64,000 bases of DNA from Acidobacteriota bacterium. GTDB taxonomy: Bacteria > Acidobacteriota > Blastocatellia > UBA7656. Both the position numbers and the translations under genes were made by a program. Location: positions 1 to 64,000 of the forward strand of contig JACQDB010000161.1 of the NCBI GenBank assembly GCA_016201275.1, written 5' to 3'. Positions 35,949 to 45,072 of the stretch are shown piece after piece. Positions within the stretch are counted from its first letter, which is position 1, and each line of letters begins with the position of its first letter. The notes below the pieces were generated by a model that searched no databases, was not told where the DNA came from, and worked only from the letters and a program-made list of their open reading frames with translations.

Positions 35949-36168
35949 GTTGCAACCTACAATAATAGAAAATTTCGGTATGAACCCAATGAAGATTCGG
36001 TAAACAAGATGCTACCGTTTAGGGCGTAGCGTGTCAACGCTACGCTCTGTCCCTTGTGATGAAAAACGCTGCACGGTTGAACTTCATAACCGAGAGAAAT
36101 AACCAATAAAATCGGGCGATTTTTCACCCTCAACCGTTTGTTGGCAAGCCCTTTGACGTAAGCCCGGT

Positions 36169-38406
36169 TCAGGGTTGAATCCAACTCTCCGGCACCCAGC
36201 CGTTGCGTTCACTATATGCGCCGCCCACTATCTGCACCTGAATTTTGCTGAAGTCGAGTTTGACAAGGCGAACCTTTGTGCCTTTGGGAACCCGCATGAG
36301 CCTGCCCTGTTGCACGAGATTTTCCAGCTTGCTTTGATCGCCGGTCGGCAGCGCATTCATTAACTCTTGCAAGGCATTGTCATCAACAGCTACGTAAATC
36401 GAGGATTGATTGCCCGCCTGTAAAGTGGCTTCCGCGCCTACGCCGAGCGCCGCGGTGGTCGCTCGATTGCTGACCTGCGGCGCGGGTTCCGAGGTCTTGA
36501 ACAGACGCCAACTCAGGATGATGACCGCAAGTCCGGCGAGTATGGCGACCGCAATCCAGAGTACGGGTTTTCGCGGCCACGCGCTTGCGGGTTTGGCGGC
36601 AATCTCAACTCGCTTGGTCGAGGTTGCCGCCATCATGGGCTGAGTCACCGCCTCCGCCTGCTCTTGAGGTTCAAGAGTTGGCGCAACCTGCTCCGCAGGG
36701 CTTGCGCGACGGCCTTGCCAGCGCGCTCGTTGTCCACGCACCCATAATCCGACGATGAGGAGAGCCGCGAATCCGGTTATACTCGCGCCCAAAGTGCGCG
36801 CCGCCGTGTTGCCAAACGACACCTCCAAGCGATGCTCGCCCGCTGGCACTGCTACGAACTGCACGCCATCCGGGTCGCTGGCCAACGTCACGGGTTGACC
36901 GTCTAAACGTGCCGACCAGCCGAGGAAATTATAGGTTTTCAATCTCACCGTCACCGGCGTGGATACCTGGACCAGCACTTCGCGGCGTGTCGGTTCCCAG
37001 CGGACAATTTCGCTCTCCCCGCTTTTGGGTTGCAGCACGACCGCTTCGGTCTGCGGCAACTCTTGTGGGTTCCTAGAGCCTTTGGGCGTAAAGCCTGCAT
37101 CCAGGTAGTTCGCCGGTTGCTGGTGAATCTCGTGCGAGAACGAGGTTTTCATAATATCGTGAAGGGTGAACCAGAAATTGAAGAGGAGAACCGCGCCCAA
37201 AGCGATGCGATAGCTCCAGCGTTTTGCCTTCGAGAGCGTCACCGTTCGGTGCAGCGCATCCAGAGTTGCCGCGACCATCAAGGCCGTGAACAGGCAGACA
37301 ATCAGCAGCCAGCGCCACGCAAAAGTGGCGACCTGAATTCTGGGCAGCAGTTTCGAGATATGAATCGAAAGCGATGTACACATGAAGGCGCTGATGATTG
37401 CCATCAGCATCCACAAGCGCGTTTGCACACGCCCCGGCCTTGCGCTTTCATCCGGCAACTCGCCGCCTGATGCTGCTTGACGGGCTTGCGAAAGCGCCCA
37501 TAGCGTTACGCCAATAACCAACAGCGTCACCGCCAAAAGTTCAAATGATCCGTTAATCAAGCTGCCGAAACTGTCTGTAGGCAGCAGCGTCAGATAGCTG
37601 GTGTGATAAGGAAAAATGGTGCTGAAGTGCTCTTGTATATCTTTGGTTTCAAGGGCAGCGGGCAGCAGATAGATGGCGCTAAACAGAAACCCCAGCACCA
37701 TGCCCAAGCCGATTCTGAAAGCGATTTTCCAATCGCTGGCGCGCAGCGCCCAGACCAAACCATAGAAAGCCAGCAGGTAGGTCAGCAAAAAAGCGGTCGG
37801 AATATGCGTAAGCAGAAAGAGTCCGAAACATAATCCCAATCCGGCATAGTGCAGCGCTTTGCCGCCCGTGCCGAGTTGCACCGCGAAGTACAGTATCAAC
37901 GGCGTCAGCACGAAGCCCATAAATTCCGGCATCGCGCCGCGCCAGTACAACTCCAGCGTGTGATACGGAACCGCCATATAAAAGAGCGCCGCCAGCAGAC
38001 TCGGCAGCTTGCCATAGTAAAGTCTGGCGAGCCTATAAAAAGTCAGGCCGGAAACGGCGAAACCGCAAAGGCTGACGCCGAAAAGCACATCAAGCCAATT
38101 CTTGAAGACCATATGAAACAGTGACGTAACATAATAAAAACCCGGCGGATAATAGTTCATCCAAGGATTGCCATAGCCCTGATTCATTGCGGGCAACCAG
38201 CGCGGATAAAGGACGCCGCTGCGTATGACCGTATCGAAGTCTTGCATCACGGCAAGGTGTTGCACCAGGTCGTGAGTCAACGGCATGGAATTTTTGTGGA
38301 CGCGAAAAAACGGCGCGGTTAGCGCCAGCGCCGCAACCGCGATCACCATCACCGGCGCGAATTTCGCTGCATAAAATGTTGCTGGGCTTTGGGGTTTTGC
38401 TGTCAT
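36169..38406 (-). CDS. PTPS-related multi-pass membrane protein with SH3-like tail
   Basis: A 745-residue membrane protein. The first 400 residues hold about ten helices with the GT-C-like pattern HDLVQHLAVMQDF and YYPPGFYYVTSLFHM, typical of the family named 6-pyruvoyl-tetrahydropterin synthase-related or YfhO-like. A periplasmic beta-rich domain follows (about 430-550), then a helix, a linker, another helix near 625-645, and an SH3-like tail (GTKVRLVKLDFSKIQVQIVGG). Likely role is modification or transfer of surface glycans; the activity is not established. It is 216 bp from the GT2-methyltransferase gene on the same strand. Confidence 0.82.
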   Translation of the reverse strand: MTAKPQSPATFYAAKFAPVMVIAVAALALTAPFFRVHKNSMPLTHDLVQHLAVMQDFDTVIRSGVLYPRWLPAMNQGYGNPWMNYYPPGFYYVTSLFHMVFKNWLDVLFGVSLCGFAVSGLTFYRLARLYYGKLPSLLAALFYMAVPYHTLELYWRGAMPEFMGFVLTPLILYFAVQLGTGGKALHYAGLGLCFGLFLLTHIPTAFLLTYLLAFYGLVWALRASDWKIAFRIGLGMVLGFLFSAIYLLPAALETKDIQEHFSTIFPYHTSYLTLLPTDSFGSLINGSFELLAVTLLVIGVTLWALSQARQAASGGELPDESARPGRVQTRLWMLMAIISAFMCTSLSIHISKLLPRIQVATFAWRWLLIVCLFTALMVAATLDALHRTVTLSKAKRWSYRIALGAVLLFNFWFTLHDIMKTSFSHEIHQQPANYLDAGFTPKGSRNPQELPQTEAVVLQPKSGESEIVRWEPTRREVLVQVSTPVTVRLKTYNFLGWSARLDGQPVTLASDPDGVQFVAVPAGEHRLEVSFGNTAARTLGASITGFAALLIVGLWVRGQRARWQGRRASPAEQVAPTLEPQEQAEAVTQPMMAATSTKRVEIAAKPASAWPRKPVLWIAVAILAGLAVIILSWRLFKTSEPAPQVSNRATTAALGVGAEATLQAGNQSSIYVAVDDNALQELMNALPTGDQSKLENLVQQGRLMRVPKGTKVRLVKLDFSKIQVQIVGGAYSERNGWVPESWIQP

Positions 38407-38441
38407 CGGATGCTTTGGGGGTTCAGAAAAAGAAGTTTGGC

Positions 38442-38497
38442 GTACCGCTTAAAGGCGGCAGGCTGAGACGGCGAAATCTGCCGCCTTTAAGCGGTAC
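38442..38497. repeat. 20-bp perfect inverted repeat
   Basis: GTACCGCTTAAAGGCGGCAG (38442-38461) is perfectly complementary to 38478-38497 around a 16-nt loop. Weaker pairing extends outward (GTTCAGAAAA with CTGAACTTT). It lies in the 216-bp spacer before the PTPS-related gene. Related GGCGGTACTCCAAAC motifs occur near 20325-20556. Confidence 0.82.
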
Positions 38498-38622
38498 TCT
38501 GAACTTTAGGTTTCAGTTTTGCAGAAAACATTTTCTTGAGCCTTATCGTTGGTCGGCCAAGGCTCCCAAGGAGCAGAGGGGGTTGGCCAGGGGAATTTTC
38601 GATTTGTGATGAAGGTCATCGC

Positions 38623-40068
38623 TTATACTTTCGGGCGGCACACCAGTATGAATTGATAACCGAGCAGCGTTTTCCTGAGCTTGGTCAATCCCCAGTTCAG
38701 CAAATGGAAGAAGCTGAAGGCGCGCCCTTTGCTGGTCGCTGGCAGAATCAAGGGCAAAGGAATCGGCGTGACGCTGGTGCTGATGACATCCAAGCCGCAA
38801 TCGCTGGCCAGTTTCTTGGCGGTCTTCAAGGTGAAGAAGCGCAGGTGCGTTTCATCCAGTATGCCGACACGGCTGTAGTTAAAGCGCCCGAAAAACAGAT
38901 TCAGCCGTATCCATATATTGGCAACATTGGGCAGCGAAATCAGCACGCTGCCGCCGGGTTTGAGCAAGCCATTGACCTTTGCCAGTACGGTGCGCGGGTT
39001 GTGCAGGTGTTCCAGCACATCGCCGAAAATGATGGCATCAAAGCGCCCCAGTCCGCTCAAATCCATCTTCTCAATATCGCCGACCAGCATCTTTTCACAA
39101 TACTGCTGGGCGATTTCGGCCATCTGCGGGTCTTGTTCGATGCCCGTGACTTTGCAGCCGAGCTTGACCATTTCGGAACTGAGATAGCCGGTAGCCGTGC
39201 CGATTTCCAAGACCTCCGCCGGTCGTTGTTGGCTCACCCATTTGACCATCTGCGCGTGGCTGCTGTACGGGTCGGCGTTTTTATAAACGTAGCGGTCGGC
39301 AGCAATTTCGTATTTCGGTTCGTGCAAGACGCGGGCTTTGTGCAATCTATATTTCATAGCCGATTTGATGCAGTTGAAAGCGTATGCCAGACCGTTGACA
39401 TAACAAATCTCGTCGCCGTAATAGGTGGGTATCGGGCGTTCGGCAATGCGTAAGCCCGCCTCTTTGAATTGAATCAGGATGTCTGTGTCGAAGTGCCATT
39501 CGTTGGAGTTCATCAAAAAGGGAATGCGCTTGAGGGCTTCGCAACTGTAGAGCCGATAGCCCGAATGAAACTCCGACAACTTCATGCCGATGATGCGATT
39601 TTCCAGCAAGGTCAGAATCTTGTTGCCGACGTATTTGTAGAGCGGCATCCCGCCAGCGCGTGGGTCGCAGCCCTCTGCCATGCGCGAACCGAAGACCATA
39701 TCAGCTTCATCGTTCTCCAGCGGTTCAAGCAATTGATTGAGGACTTCGGGCGCATATTGCCCGTCGGCGTGCAGCATCACGACAATGTCAAAGCCACGGG
39801 CGATGGCGTATTGATAACCGGCTTTCTGATTGCCGCCATAGCGCAGATTCTGAGCATTGCGATGCACGGTCAATTTATCCAAACGCTTGGTGTGCTTGTA
39901 GCCGAGCGCCGCATAATAGGTGTTGTCGGTGGAGCAATCATCGAACAAAAAGACCTCTTCAACCTTGTCCCACACCTCTTTCGGTATGCGATCCATCGTC
40001 CAGTCCAGTTTATTGACCGCGTTGTAGGCGATGACAAAGATGCCGATGCGCTTTTGTGGTGATGGCAT
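38623..40068 (-). CDS. Fusion of GT2 glycosyltransferase and class I methyltransferase
   Basis: A 481-residue bifunctional protein. Residues 1-240 are a family 2 glycosyltransferase of the dolichyl/polyprenyl-phosphate mannose synthase type (FLFDDCSTDN, VVMLHADGQYAPE with the DxD-like pair, FGSRMAEG). Residues about 255-480 are a SAM-dependent methyltransferase (VLEIGTATGYLSSEMV, FGDVLEHLHNPRTVL, LKPGGSVLISLPNV). No membrane helix is visible between them. It probably makes a polyprenyl-linked sugar and methylates a related glycan. It heads the set with two GT-C-like membrane proteins downstream. Confidence 0.9.
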   Translation of the reverse strand: MPSPQKRIGIFVIAYNAVNKLDWTMDRIPKEVWDKVEEVFLFDDCSTDNTYYAALGYKHTKRLDKLTVHRNAQNLRYGGNQKAGYQYAIARGFDIVVMLHADGQYAPEVLNQLLEPLENDEADMVFGSRMAEGCDPRAGGMPLYKYVGNKILTLLENRIIGMKLSEFHSGYRLYSCEALKRIPFLMNSNEWHFDTDILIQFKEAGLRIAERPIPTYYGDEICYVNGLAYAFNCIKSAMKYRLHKARVLHEPKYEIAADRYVYKNADPYSSHAQMVKWVSQQRPAEVLEIGTATGYLSSEMVKLGCKVTGIEQDPQMAEIAQQYCEKMLVGDIEKMDLSGLGRFDAIIFGDVLEHLHNPRTVLAKVNGLLKPGGSVLISLPNVANIWIRLNLFFGRFNYSRVGILDETHLRFFTLKTAKKLASDCGLDVISTSVTPIPLPLILPATSKGRAFSFFHLLNWGLTKLRKTLLGYQFILVCRPKV

Positions 40069-40342
40069 TTAAGACCTGCTTTGAGTCGAGAATAAGCCTG
40101 GAAAATTTATCAGCTTTACCTCGCCTTGTAAAGATTGATGAACGGCCTCGTAAGGCTATAGCTGTGAACGGCAAACAATTTGAAGTGCAGGTTGAGCATA
40201 GAAACTTTCTTTGAAAATGACCGAGTTTGCGTACCCGGCGACTCCAAAGAAAACGCCGGATGGCGGAGGCCATCAAGCCGTTCCGCTACGCCGCCAACTG
40301 AGGAGGAAAAAATGAAGCGGGTAAATTGTTGAAAAGGAGAAG

Positions 40343-40415
40343 TGGCCCCTCAGGGATTTGAACCCCGGACCAAAGGATTATGAGTCCTCTGCTCTAACCG
40401 CTGAGCTAAGGGGCC
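40343..40415 (-). tRNA. tRNA-Ile2 (anticodon CAT, lysidine type)
   Basis: A complete 73-nt cloverleaf on the minus strand: acceptor GGCCCCT/AGGGGCC, D arm GCTC/GAGC, anticodon arm GAGGA-CTCATAA-TCCTT with CAT (complement at 40380-40382), and T arm CGGGG/CCCTG with loop TTCAAAT. The acceptor stem and A73 match tRNA-Ile2 of Escherichia coli, and not elongator or initiator Met. The anticodon C would be changed to lysidine by TilS to read AUA. The CCA end is not encoded. Confidence 0.93.
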
Positions 40416-40775
40416 AGCGTATGGAAATTCATTCAATGACTTGATTCTGCAACCCCAAGGCAGAGGATTTTTTCTGTCTTCAAGCCGACGCCACTGCCGG
40501 TGCCGACCGTTTTGCACTGCCTCATAGTCAAGGGGAAATTAAACCATCTCGACGGCCATTTTGCAAACTCCAGCTTCAAACGATAGTGCCGAAAACTTGC
40601 TTTGTGAATAGGCGTGGCATAAAATTGTCGCGCTTTTACGGATCGTTACAAGCTTTCATCGAATTGCTAAAACGACGCTGAGATGGCTTCAGCCAATGAG
40701 TATCATTCAACCACTGTTGGCGTGCGCGCATCGCCATTAACGGGCAACCGGTGGGCGGGGTGAAGGCCGATAACT

Positions 40776-40890
40776 TAAGATCGTGGATGAAATAACCTGC
40801 ACAACGTAAGTGCTTTTCCAATGCCTTGTACGGGCGACCACCGCAGGGTTGCCCGTACAAGGTTGCACTTGATTTCATCCCCAATCCTTA
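40776..40890. repeat. Palindromic element family 4, copy 2
   Basis: A 115-bp element with TAAGA...GGATGAAAT at left and ATTTCATCCCCAATCCTTA at right; the central hairpin GGGCGACCACCGCAGGGTTGCCC matches copy 1 at 18116-18228. It lies in the spacer 40416-41236, which otherwise holds only a degraded ACCACGAAG-type inverted repeat near 41020-41100 and no gene. Confidence 0.8.
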
Positions 40891-41236
40891 ATGTTGCTTT
40901 GCCTCGGTATTCAACAGCACGCTGATTTCGAGTTGGGCCTTCGATGTCGTCTGGCGCAAGCGCGCAGAGCTTTTACAACTCGCTTGAAAGGACAAAGCAT
41001 GAGGCGAAATTTCTTCTTCCCAACCACGCAGAATATCAGGAATACGACGGGGCTTGCTTGATTCTCTGGCGTCGTGATCTTCGTGGTGAAGTGAGTTTGT
41101 CGTTGATCCGTAGTGGGAGAGGAAAAGCCCTGCGAGGCCAGCAAAAAGTCGTGCTTGAAATAAACCACCGATGACCGATGACCAGAGCTTCGCTGATCTT
41201 CGGTCGGCGGCAATTCATCACCATCGAAAGGACACC

Positions 41237-42217
41237 ATGAACGCACCAAGAGCTTGGCGAAAGCCTTATTTGACGGGCTTGATACTGTTTGTCATAGTTT
41301 TTTTCGCCGGGTTTTTCAGCTTTGCCGTACCGTCTAGCTGGCAGGAAAAATCTCCTGCTGGTGCGCCGCCGCCTGCTGTTGCTGCGCCAACCGTGGCGGC
41401 GCATTTTCATCACCTGCATTTGAACACCACCGACCCGAAAGCCGCGATGGCTTTTTATCCGGCGAAATTCGATTGTGAAAAAGGGCGGTTTGCCGGTTTG
41501 TTGGACGGTATATGGACGCAGAAATCATGGCTGCTGTTTCGCCAGGTAACGAAGCCGCCGCTTGCCGATTTCACTTCGGCAGTCTGGCATTTCGGCTGGG
41601 GCGCAGAGGACATGAAAGCGACGTATGAAAAACAGCTTGCTTCGGGAACGAAATTTTTTACCCCGCTCACAGACATCAGCGACATCGGCGGCACGCAAGG
41701 CGCGACCGGCACTTTTTTTTATGCCTATGTTTCCGGCCCCGATAATGCCTTGATTGAATTGAACACTGCCGGACATCATCGCTTCGGGCATATCCATTTA
41801 TTCAGCGCCGACCCGATTGCCGCAGGCCAGTGGTACATGAAATATCTGGGCGCGAAAGGGCGCGTCAGTTCGTCACGCGAACCGCGCATTTATCGCGGCG
41901 TACAAATTGGCCCCAGCGCTTCGCTGATGGTGGATAATGTCAACCTCATCATCTTCCCTGTCGAATATACCAAGGCCGCTTATCCCGAACAGTGGAAAGG
42001 CAAAAGCGAACTCGAATCCACCAAAGGCCACGTCGTTGACCACCTCGGTTTTAGTTTCGACAATCTGGCGGAGGCCGTAGCCAGGTTGCGTAAAGAGGGC
42101 GTCAAGGTGACAGAAGAAATCCACTCGGTCGCGGGCGGCAAAATCAAATTCGCGTTCATTGAAGGGCCGGACAAAATTCGTATCGAATTGATTGAAGGCC
42201 ACGCTCACAAAGAGTAA
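41237..42217 (+). CDS. VOC (glyoxalase-fold) protein with N-terminal anchor
   Basis: A 326-residue protein with a hydrophobic N-terminal segment (LTGLILFVIVFFAGFFSFAV), so secreted or anchored. Two vicinal-oxygen-chelate modules follow: the first at about 60-180 (HFHHLHLNTTDPKAAMAFY; NALIELNTAGHH) and the second at about 185-320 (FGHIHLFSADPIAAGQWY; HLGFSFDNLAEAVARL; IRIELIEGHAH). The His/Glu metal-ligand pattern is kept. ATG 41237 has AAGGA upstream. Substrate unknown; relatives include dioxygenases and glyoxalases. Confidence 0.85.
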   Translation: MNAPRAWRKPYLTGLILFVIVFFAGFFSFAVPSSWQEKSPAGAPPPAVAAPTVAAHFHHLHLNTTDPKAAMAFYPAKFDCEKGRFAGLLDGIWTQKSWLLFRQVTKPPLADFTSAVWHFGWGAEDMKATYEKQLASGTKFFTPLTDISDIGGTQGATGTFFYAYVSGPDNALIELNTAGHHRFGHIHLFSADPIAAGQWYMKYLGAKGRVSSSREPRIYRGVQIGPSASLMVDNVNLIIFPVEYTKAAYPEQWKGKSELESTKGHVVDHLGFSFDNLAEAVARLRKEGVKVTEEIHSVAGGKIKFAFIEGPDKIRIELIEGHAHKE

Positions 42218-42248
42218 TCCAGTCGTCTCTTTTTCGTCGGCATTCTTC

Positions 42249-42775
42249 AGGCGTCGAGCCGTTATCGCTTGCCCGACGATTTTCCTGCTGCAACTTTTCG
42301 CCTTCATCGGTCTTGCTCAAACAGGCAAATTGTCTAGGCGTTGGGAAGGCAAATATCATCTATGCAAGGCGAACGCCCGGCTCTTGCGACCTTCAAAAAA
42401 GAGGACGACAAGTACACCGATGCAATCACCGGTCTGCGCGGCGACCCACCGCTCAAAAAGAGCAAAGTTGAGGGCGACAAAGTTATTGCCAAAGCCGAAA
42501 TCGAAACGTCGCAAGGCAATTTTGTTAACAATTACACCTTCACCTTGCAAGGCGATTCGTTAAAGGAACAAGGAGTGCTTGATTTCAACGCTAGTCTTTT
42601 CACGTTTGATATAGCGTTGAAACGTGCTGCTGATGAAACTGCTACGCCAGCAACTCAAGCGTCAACTGCGCCGCGCCCACAACCCCAAATCCAAGGACAG
42701 GCAGCAGCGCATAAACATACCGCAGCCGCAACAGAAATAGTCCATAGATTATTTTGTCAGTCAGTGGAGTCTTGA
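42249..42775 (+). pseudogene. Frame-shifted secreted protein gene
   Basis: A signal-peptide-like stretch (TIFLLQLFAFIGLAQTGKL) runs in one frame to WEG at 42342-42350, and the matching mature part (ISSMQGERPALATFKKE) continues in another frame from 42353. A loss of one base or gain of two near 42350 explains it. The mature part reads like a small beta-rich domain to about 42640, then a low-complexity tail. The 5' boundary is approximate because no start with a ribosome site could be fixed. Confidence 0.6.
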
Positions 42776-42898
42776 ATACATCGGACGCGAAAGCGCTTTC
42801 GGTCCTGCGTTGCGTGAAGGCGTGGTGACGTTTACGAAACGCCCGGATGGCAAATCGGTTGGAGGTTCAATCGCCGGCAAACACAATGGCGGCGCTTA
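42759..42898 (+). pseudogene. Gene fragment abutting element family 2
   Basis: A conserved-looking coding stretch ([19 protein letters not shown], then [20 protein letters not shown]) has no start in its own frame and runs straight into the repeat at 42899. It appears to be the 3' part of a broken gene, possibly the same as or next to the frame-shifted gene upstream. Confidence 0.5.
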
Positions 42899-42994
42899 TA
42901 TAGCGAATTTCATTTGTCCGCGACCACGATACCTTGTTGAGAGGCGGTCTTCGACCGCCTCTCAACAAATCGCACACATCTGCAAGCCGCTATA
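42899..42994. repeat. Palindromic element family 2, copy C
   Basis: A 96-bp element with TATAGCG and CGCTATA ends. It contains an internal perfect hairpin at 42936-42966 (GTTGAGAGGCGGTC, loop TTC). It follows directly on a broken coding fragment. The stretch from 42995 to 43333 shows no gene; it contains another degraded hairpin of the same kind near 43073-43105. Confidence 0.85.
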
Positions 42995-43333
42995 AAGAAA
43001 GCTGCGTGATTGCCTTCGCTTGGGCAATACGATCTATGCCAAAGAGAGGAGGAAATAAAATTTCCAGTGGCAGTTGAGAGACGGTCTTCGGATTACCGCT
43101 CAACGAAAGCAGAGGAATTTTGTGAGAACTCTGCCGATTGAAAAGCCGGATAAGCAATCAGGCTGTTGAGGTAAAACCATGTGGTGCTTCAGCGGCTGTC
43201 TCACAGGGCACATCACGATCAAAACTATTGTAAGCGATAAAATCCGACGCTAGGATGGGAAACGTTACAGTGCCCCTTCCAGTATTTTAATGCTTTGAAC
43301 CCTGTGACTGCTCTATGTAATGAAGAGGATGAC

Positions 43334-44311
43334 ATGAGAAAGCTTTTGCTCTTCCTATTGCTCTTTGGGTCTTTTTCTCTGGCCATAATGATCGGCGTAC
43401 ATTCGCAAGAGCGTAGCAAATCTAAGGTACCTAGACTAACAACGGACGATGTGAGTGGGACGACGCACAACCCGACAGGGAATAACGAGAATGATACAAA
43501 AGCAGTGCAACCGTCTGGCAAAGACGGCATCACCTCAATCGCGTTTAAAGAACTTTTTAAGGCAGGCGAGACCAAAGTAACTCGCATCAATCCGGGCTCG
43601 GTGACAGACCTCCCGACAGGCTGCACGGTTTACAACAACCTAGCTTTTGATGTGACAACCGAAGCAATCGCATCGGGGCCGCACACTATCGTTTTCAGTG
43701 TCGCTTCCGTGCAGGACCCAAATGTATTTGCTCACTTGAGGGTACTCAGTCGGGAAAGAAATATTCTTGACCCTGCCACAACGACCTGGATTGATCGTAC
43801 TGTCGCTCCGCCTAGTAAGTCCGCGCCAGATTTTGCCAACAAGACGATTACGGGCAAGCCTGATGAACTCGGGCAGATCGTCGTCGTGATCTTTGACCCA
43901 CAACAGATGGATAAACTGCCAATGGCGGATTTATCCGTGCAAATCACTGGCTCCCCCGACCCAGTGGTGCAAGGTGAAAACACTACCTACACATTCACCG
44001 TCAGGAATAGTGGCCCACAGGAGGCACCCGATGTCGTTTTTAATGGGGTGGTGGATACTGATATGCAAGTGGTTTCTATGGCATCCAGTCAGGGGGACTG
44101 CCGACAGTCCGAGCAGTCAGATAGCACTGTCATTTGCCACATCGGCACACTCTCAACAGATAGGATGGTAACGGTTACAGTCGTCACCAAGCCCAGACCG
44201 AATTTAGCGTATTCCAAAGGTAAGCAAAAGTATTCTGCTATGAGCATCGTAATATCTAAAGCGCGTGAATCGAACTATACGAATAACCAAGCCCGAATTA
44301 TTTCAAAGTAG
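43334..44311 (+). CDS. Exported protein with DUF11-like repeat domain
   Basis: A 325-residue protein with a signal peptide (KLLLFLLLFGSFSLAIMIG). The N-terminal half is not recognised. The C-terminal 130 residues match the DUF11/CARDB-like surface repeat: ADLSVQITGSPDPVVQGENT, YTFTVRNSGPQEAPDVVF, and a C-x-C pair typical of disulfide-stabilised copies, ending ESNYTNNQARI. ATG 43334 is preceded by AGAGG. Likely a cell-surface or secreted protein. Lower GC than neighbours. Confidence 0.75.
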   Translation: MRKLLLFLLLFGSFSLAIMIGVHSQERSKSKVPRLTTDDVSGTTHNPTGNNENDTKAVQPSGKDGITSIAFKELFKAGETKVTRINPGSVTDLPTGCTVYNNLAFDVTTEAIASGPHTIVFSVASVQDPNVFAHLRVLSRERNILDPATTTWIDRTVAPPSKSAPDFANKTITGKPDELGQIVVVIFDPQQMDKLPMADLSVQITGSPDPVVQGENTTYTFTVRNSGPQEAPDVVFNGVVDTDMQVVSMASSQGDCRQSEQSDSTVICHIGTLSTDRMVTVTVVTKPRPNLAYSKGKQKYSAMSIVISKARESNYTNNQARIISK

Positions 44312-44497
44312 GTAAACGTGGGGTCTATAATGTGACGCCGCCTCACTTGATGTGAATAGCTGCTGATGTCGAACTCCGGCTAGATACAACTGCCTTGCCA
44401 AGCAAAGGAGTATCGCACCGTTGAGCCGTGGTCTTTGACCACGCCATCCGTCGGCCTCTGACCGAATTTCAACGGGTTCAGGATATTTGGGCATTTG

Positions 44498-44998
44498 CTA
44501 CTTCAAACGCTTTTCCATAGCCAGCAGTGCAGGGCTGTTTCTGTAGAGAGGAATTTCGTAAAAGCCCAAGGCTTGGTAAAACGCGATGGCGCGCTCTTGC
44601 CTAGGCGGTTCGTAAACTTCTAGGCGCACTTTTTGGTAGCCGCAATGTTGGGCGAATTGCAAAAGCTCGTGGGCAATTTTTACGCCCCAGCCGTGCGCTC
44701 GATAGTCGCGCAAAATCCACATCCGTTTCAATTCGCACACCGCTTCGTCCAAGCGCTTGATGCCGCCGGTTCCGACAATTTTTTCGTCATCGGCAAGCAC
44801 CAGAAAAATCCCGCCATTATCGAAATAAGCCGCTTGCACATTGTCCAAATCGGCAAACTCGCCCACCTCGTTGAACGCCTGTACCAATTCTTCGACCGTC
44901 GGTTTGAGTTTCCAGATTTCATTGCAGACTTCCGCCATCACTCGCTTGGCGGCGTTGATGTGTTGCGGTTGTAGCAGTTTGATTTCAATCACGCGCAA
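44498..44998 (-). CDS. GNAT family N-acetyltransferase
   Basis: A 166-residue acetyltransferase. The GNAT core is visible: strand 4 GGIFLVLADDEKIVGTGGI, the acetyl-CoA loop RDYRAHGWGVKIAHELL (R/Q-x-x-G-x-G/A equivalent), and strand-helix QKVRLEVYEPPRQERAIAFYQALGFYEI at the end. The substrate is unknown; GNAT proteins of this type act on amino acids, amines or antibiotics. Monocistronic. Upstream of its 3' end a degraded inverted repeat (about 44418-44474) contains GTGGTCTTTGACCAC. Confidence 0.9.
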   Translation of the reverse strand: MRVIEIKLLQPQHINAAKRVMAEVCNEIWKLKPTVEELVQAFNEVGEFADLDNVQAAYFDNGGIFLVLADDEKIVGTGGIKRLDEAVCELKRMWILRDYRAHGWGVKIAHELLQFAQHCGYQKVRLEVYEPPRQERAIAFYQALGFYEIPLYRNSPALLAMEKRLK

Positions 44999-45072
44999 AT
45001 TTCTCTACGCAGAAAAGCAATGCCAGATATAGTTTTTCTGACATCGCTTCAGCTTCACGAGTGAGCCATGCG

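Noticed and set aside
40343-40415. tRNA-Met(CAT)
   Set aside because: The GGCCCCT acceptor stem and overall sequence match tRNA-Ile2 rather than elongator or initiator tRNA-Met.
40636-40884. Frames with MKSSATLY at 18.1 and 40.8 kb
   Set aside because: They are translations of element family 4.
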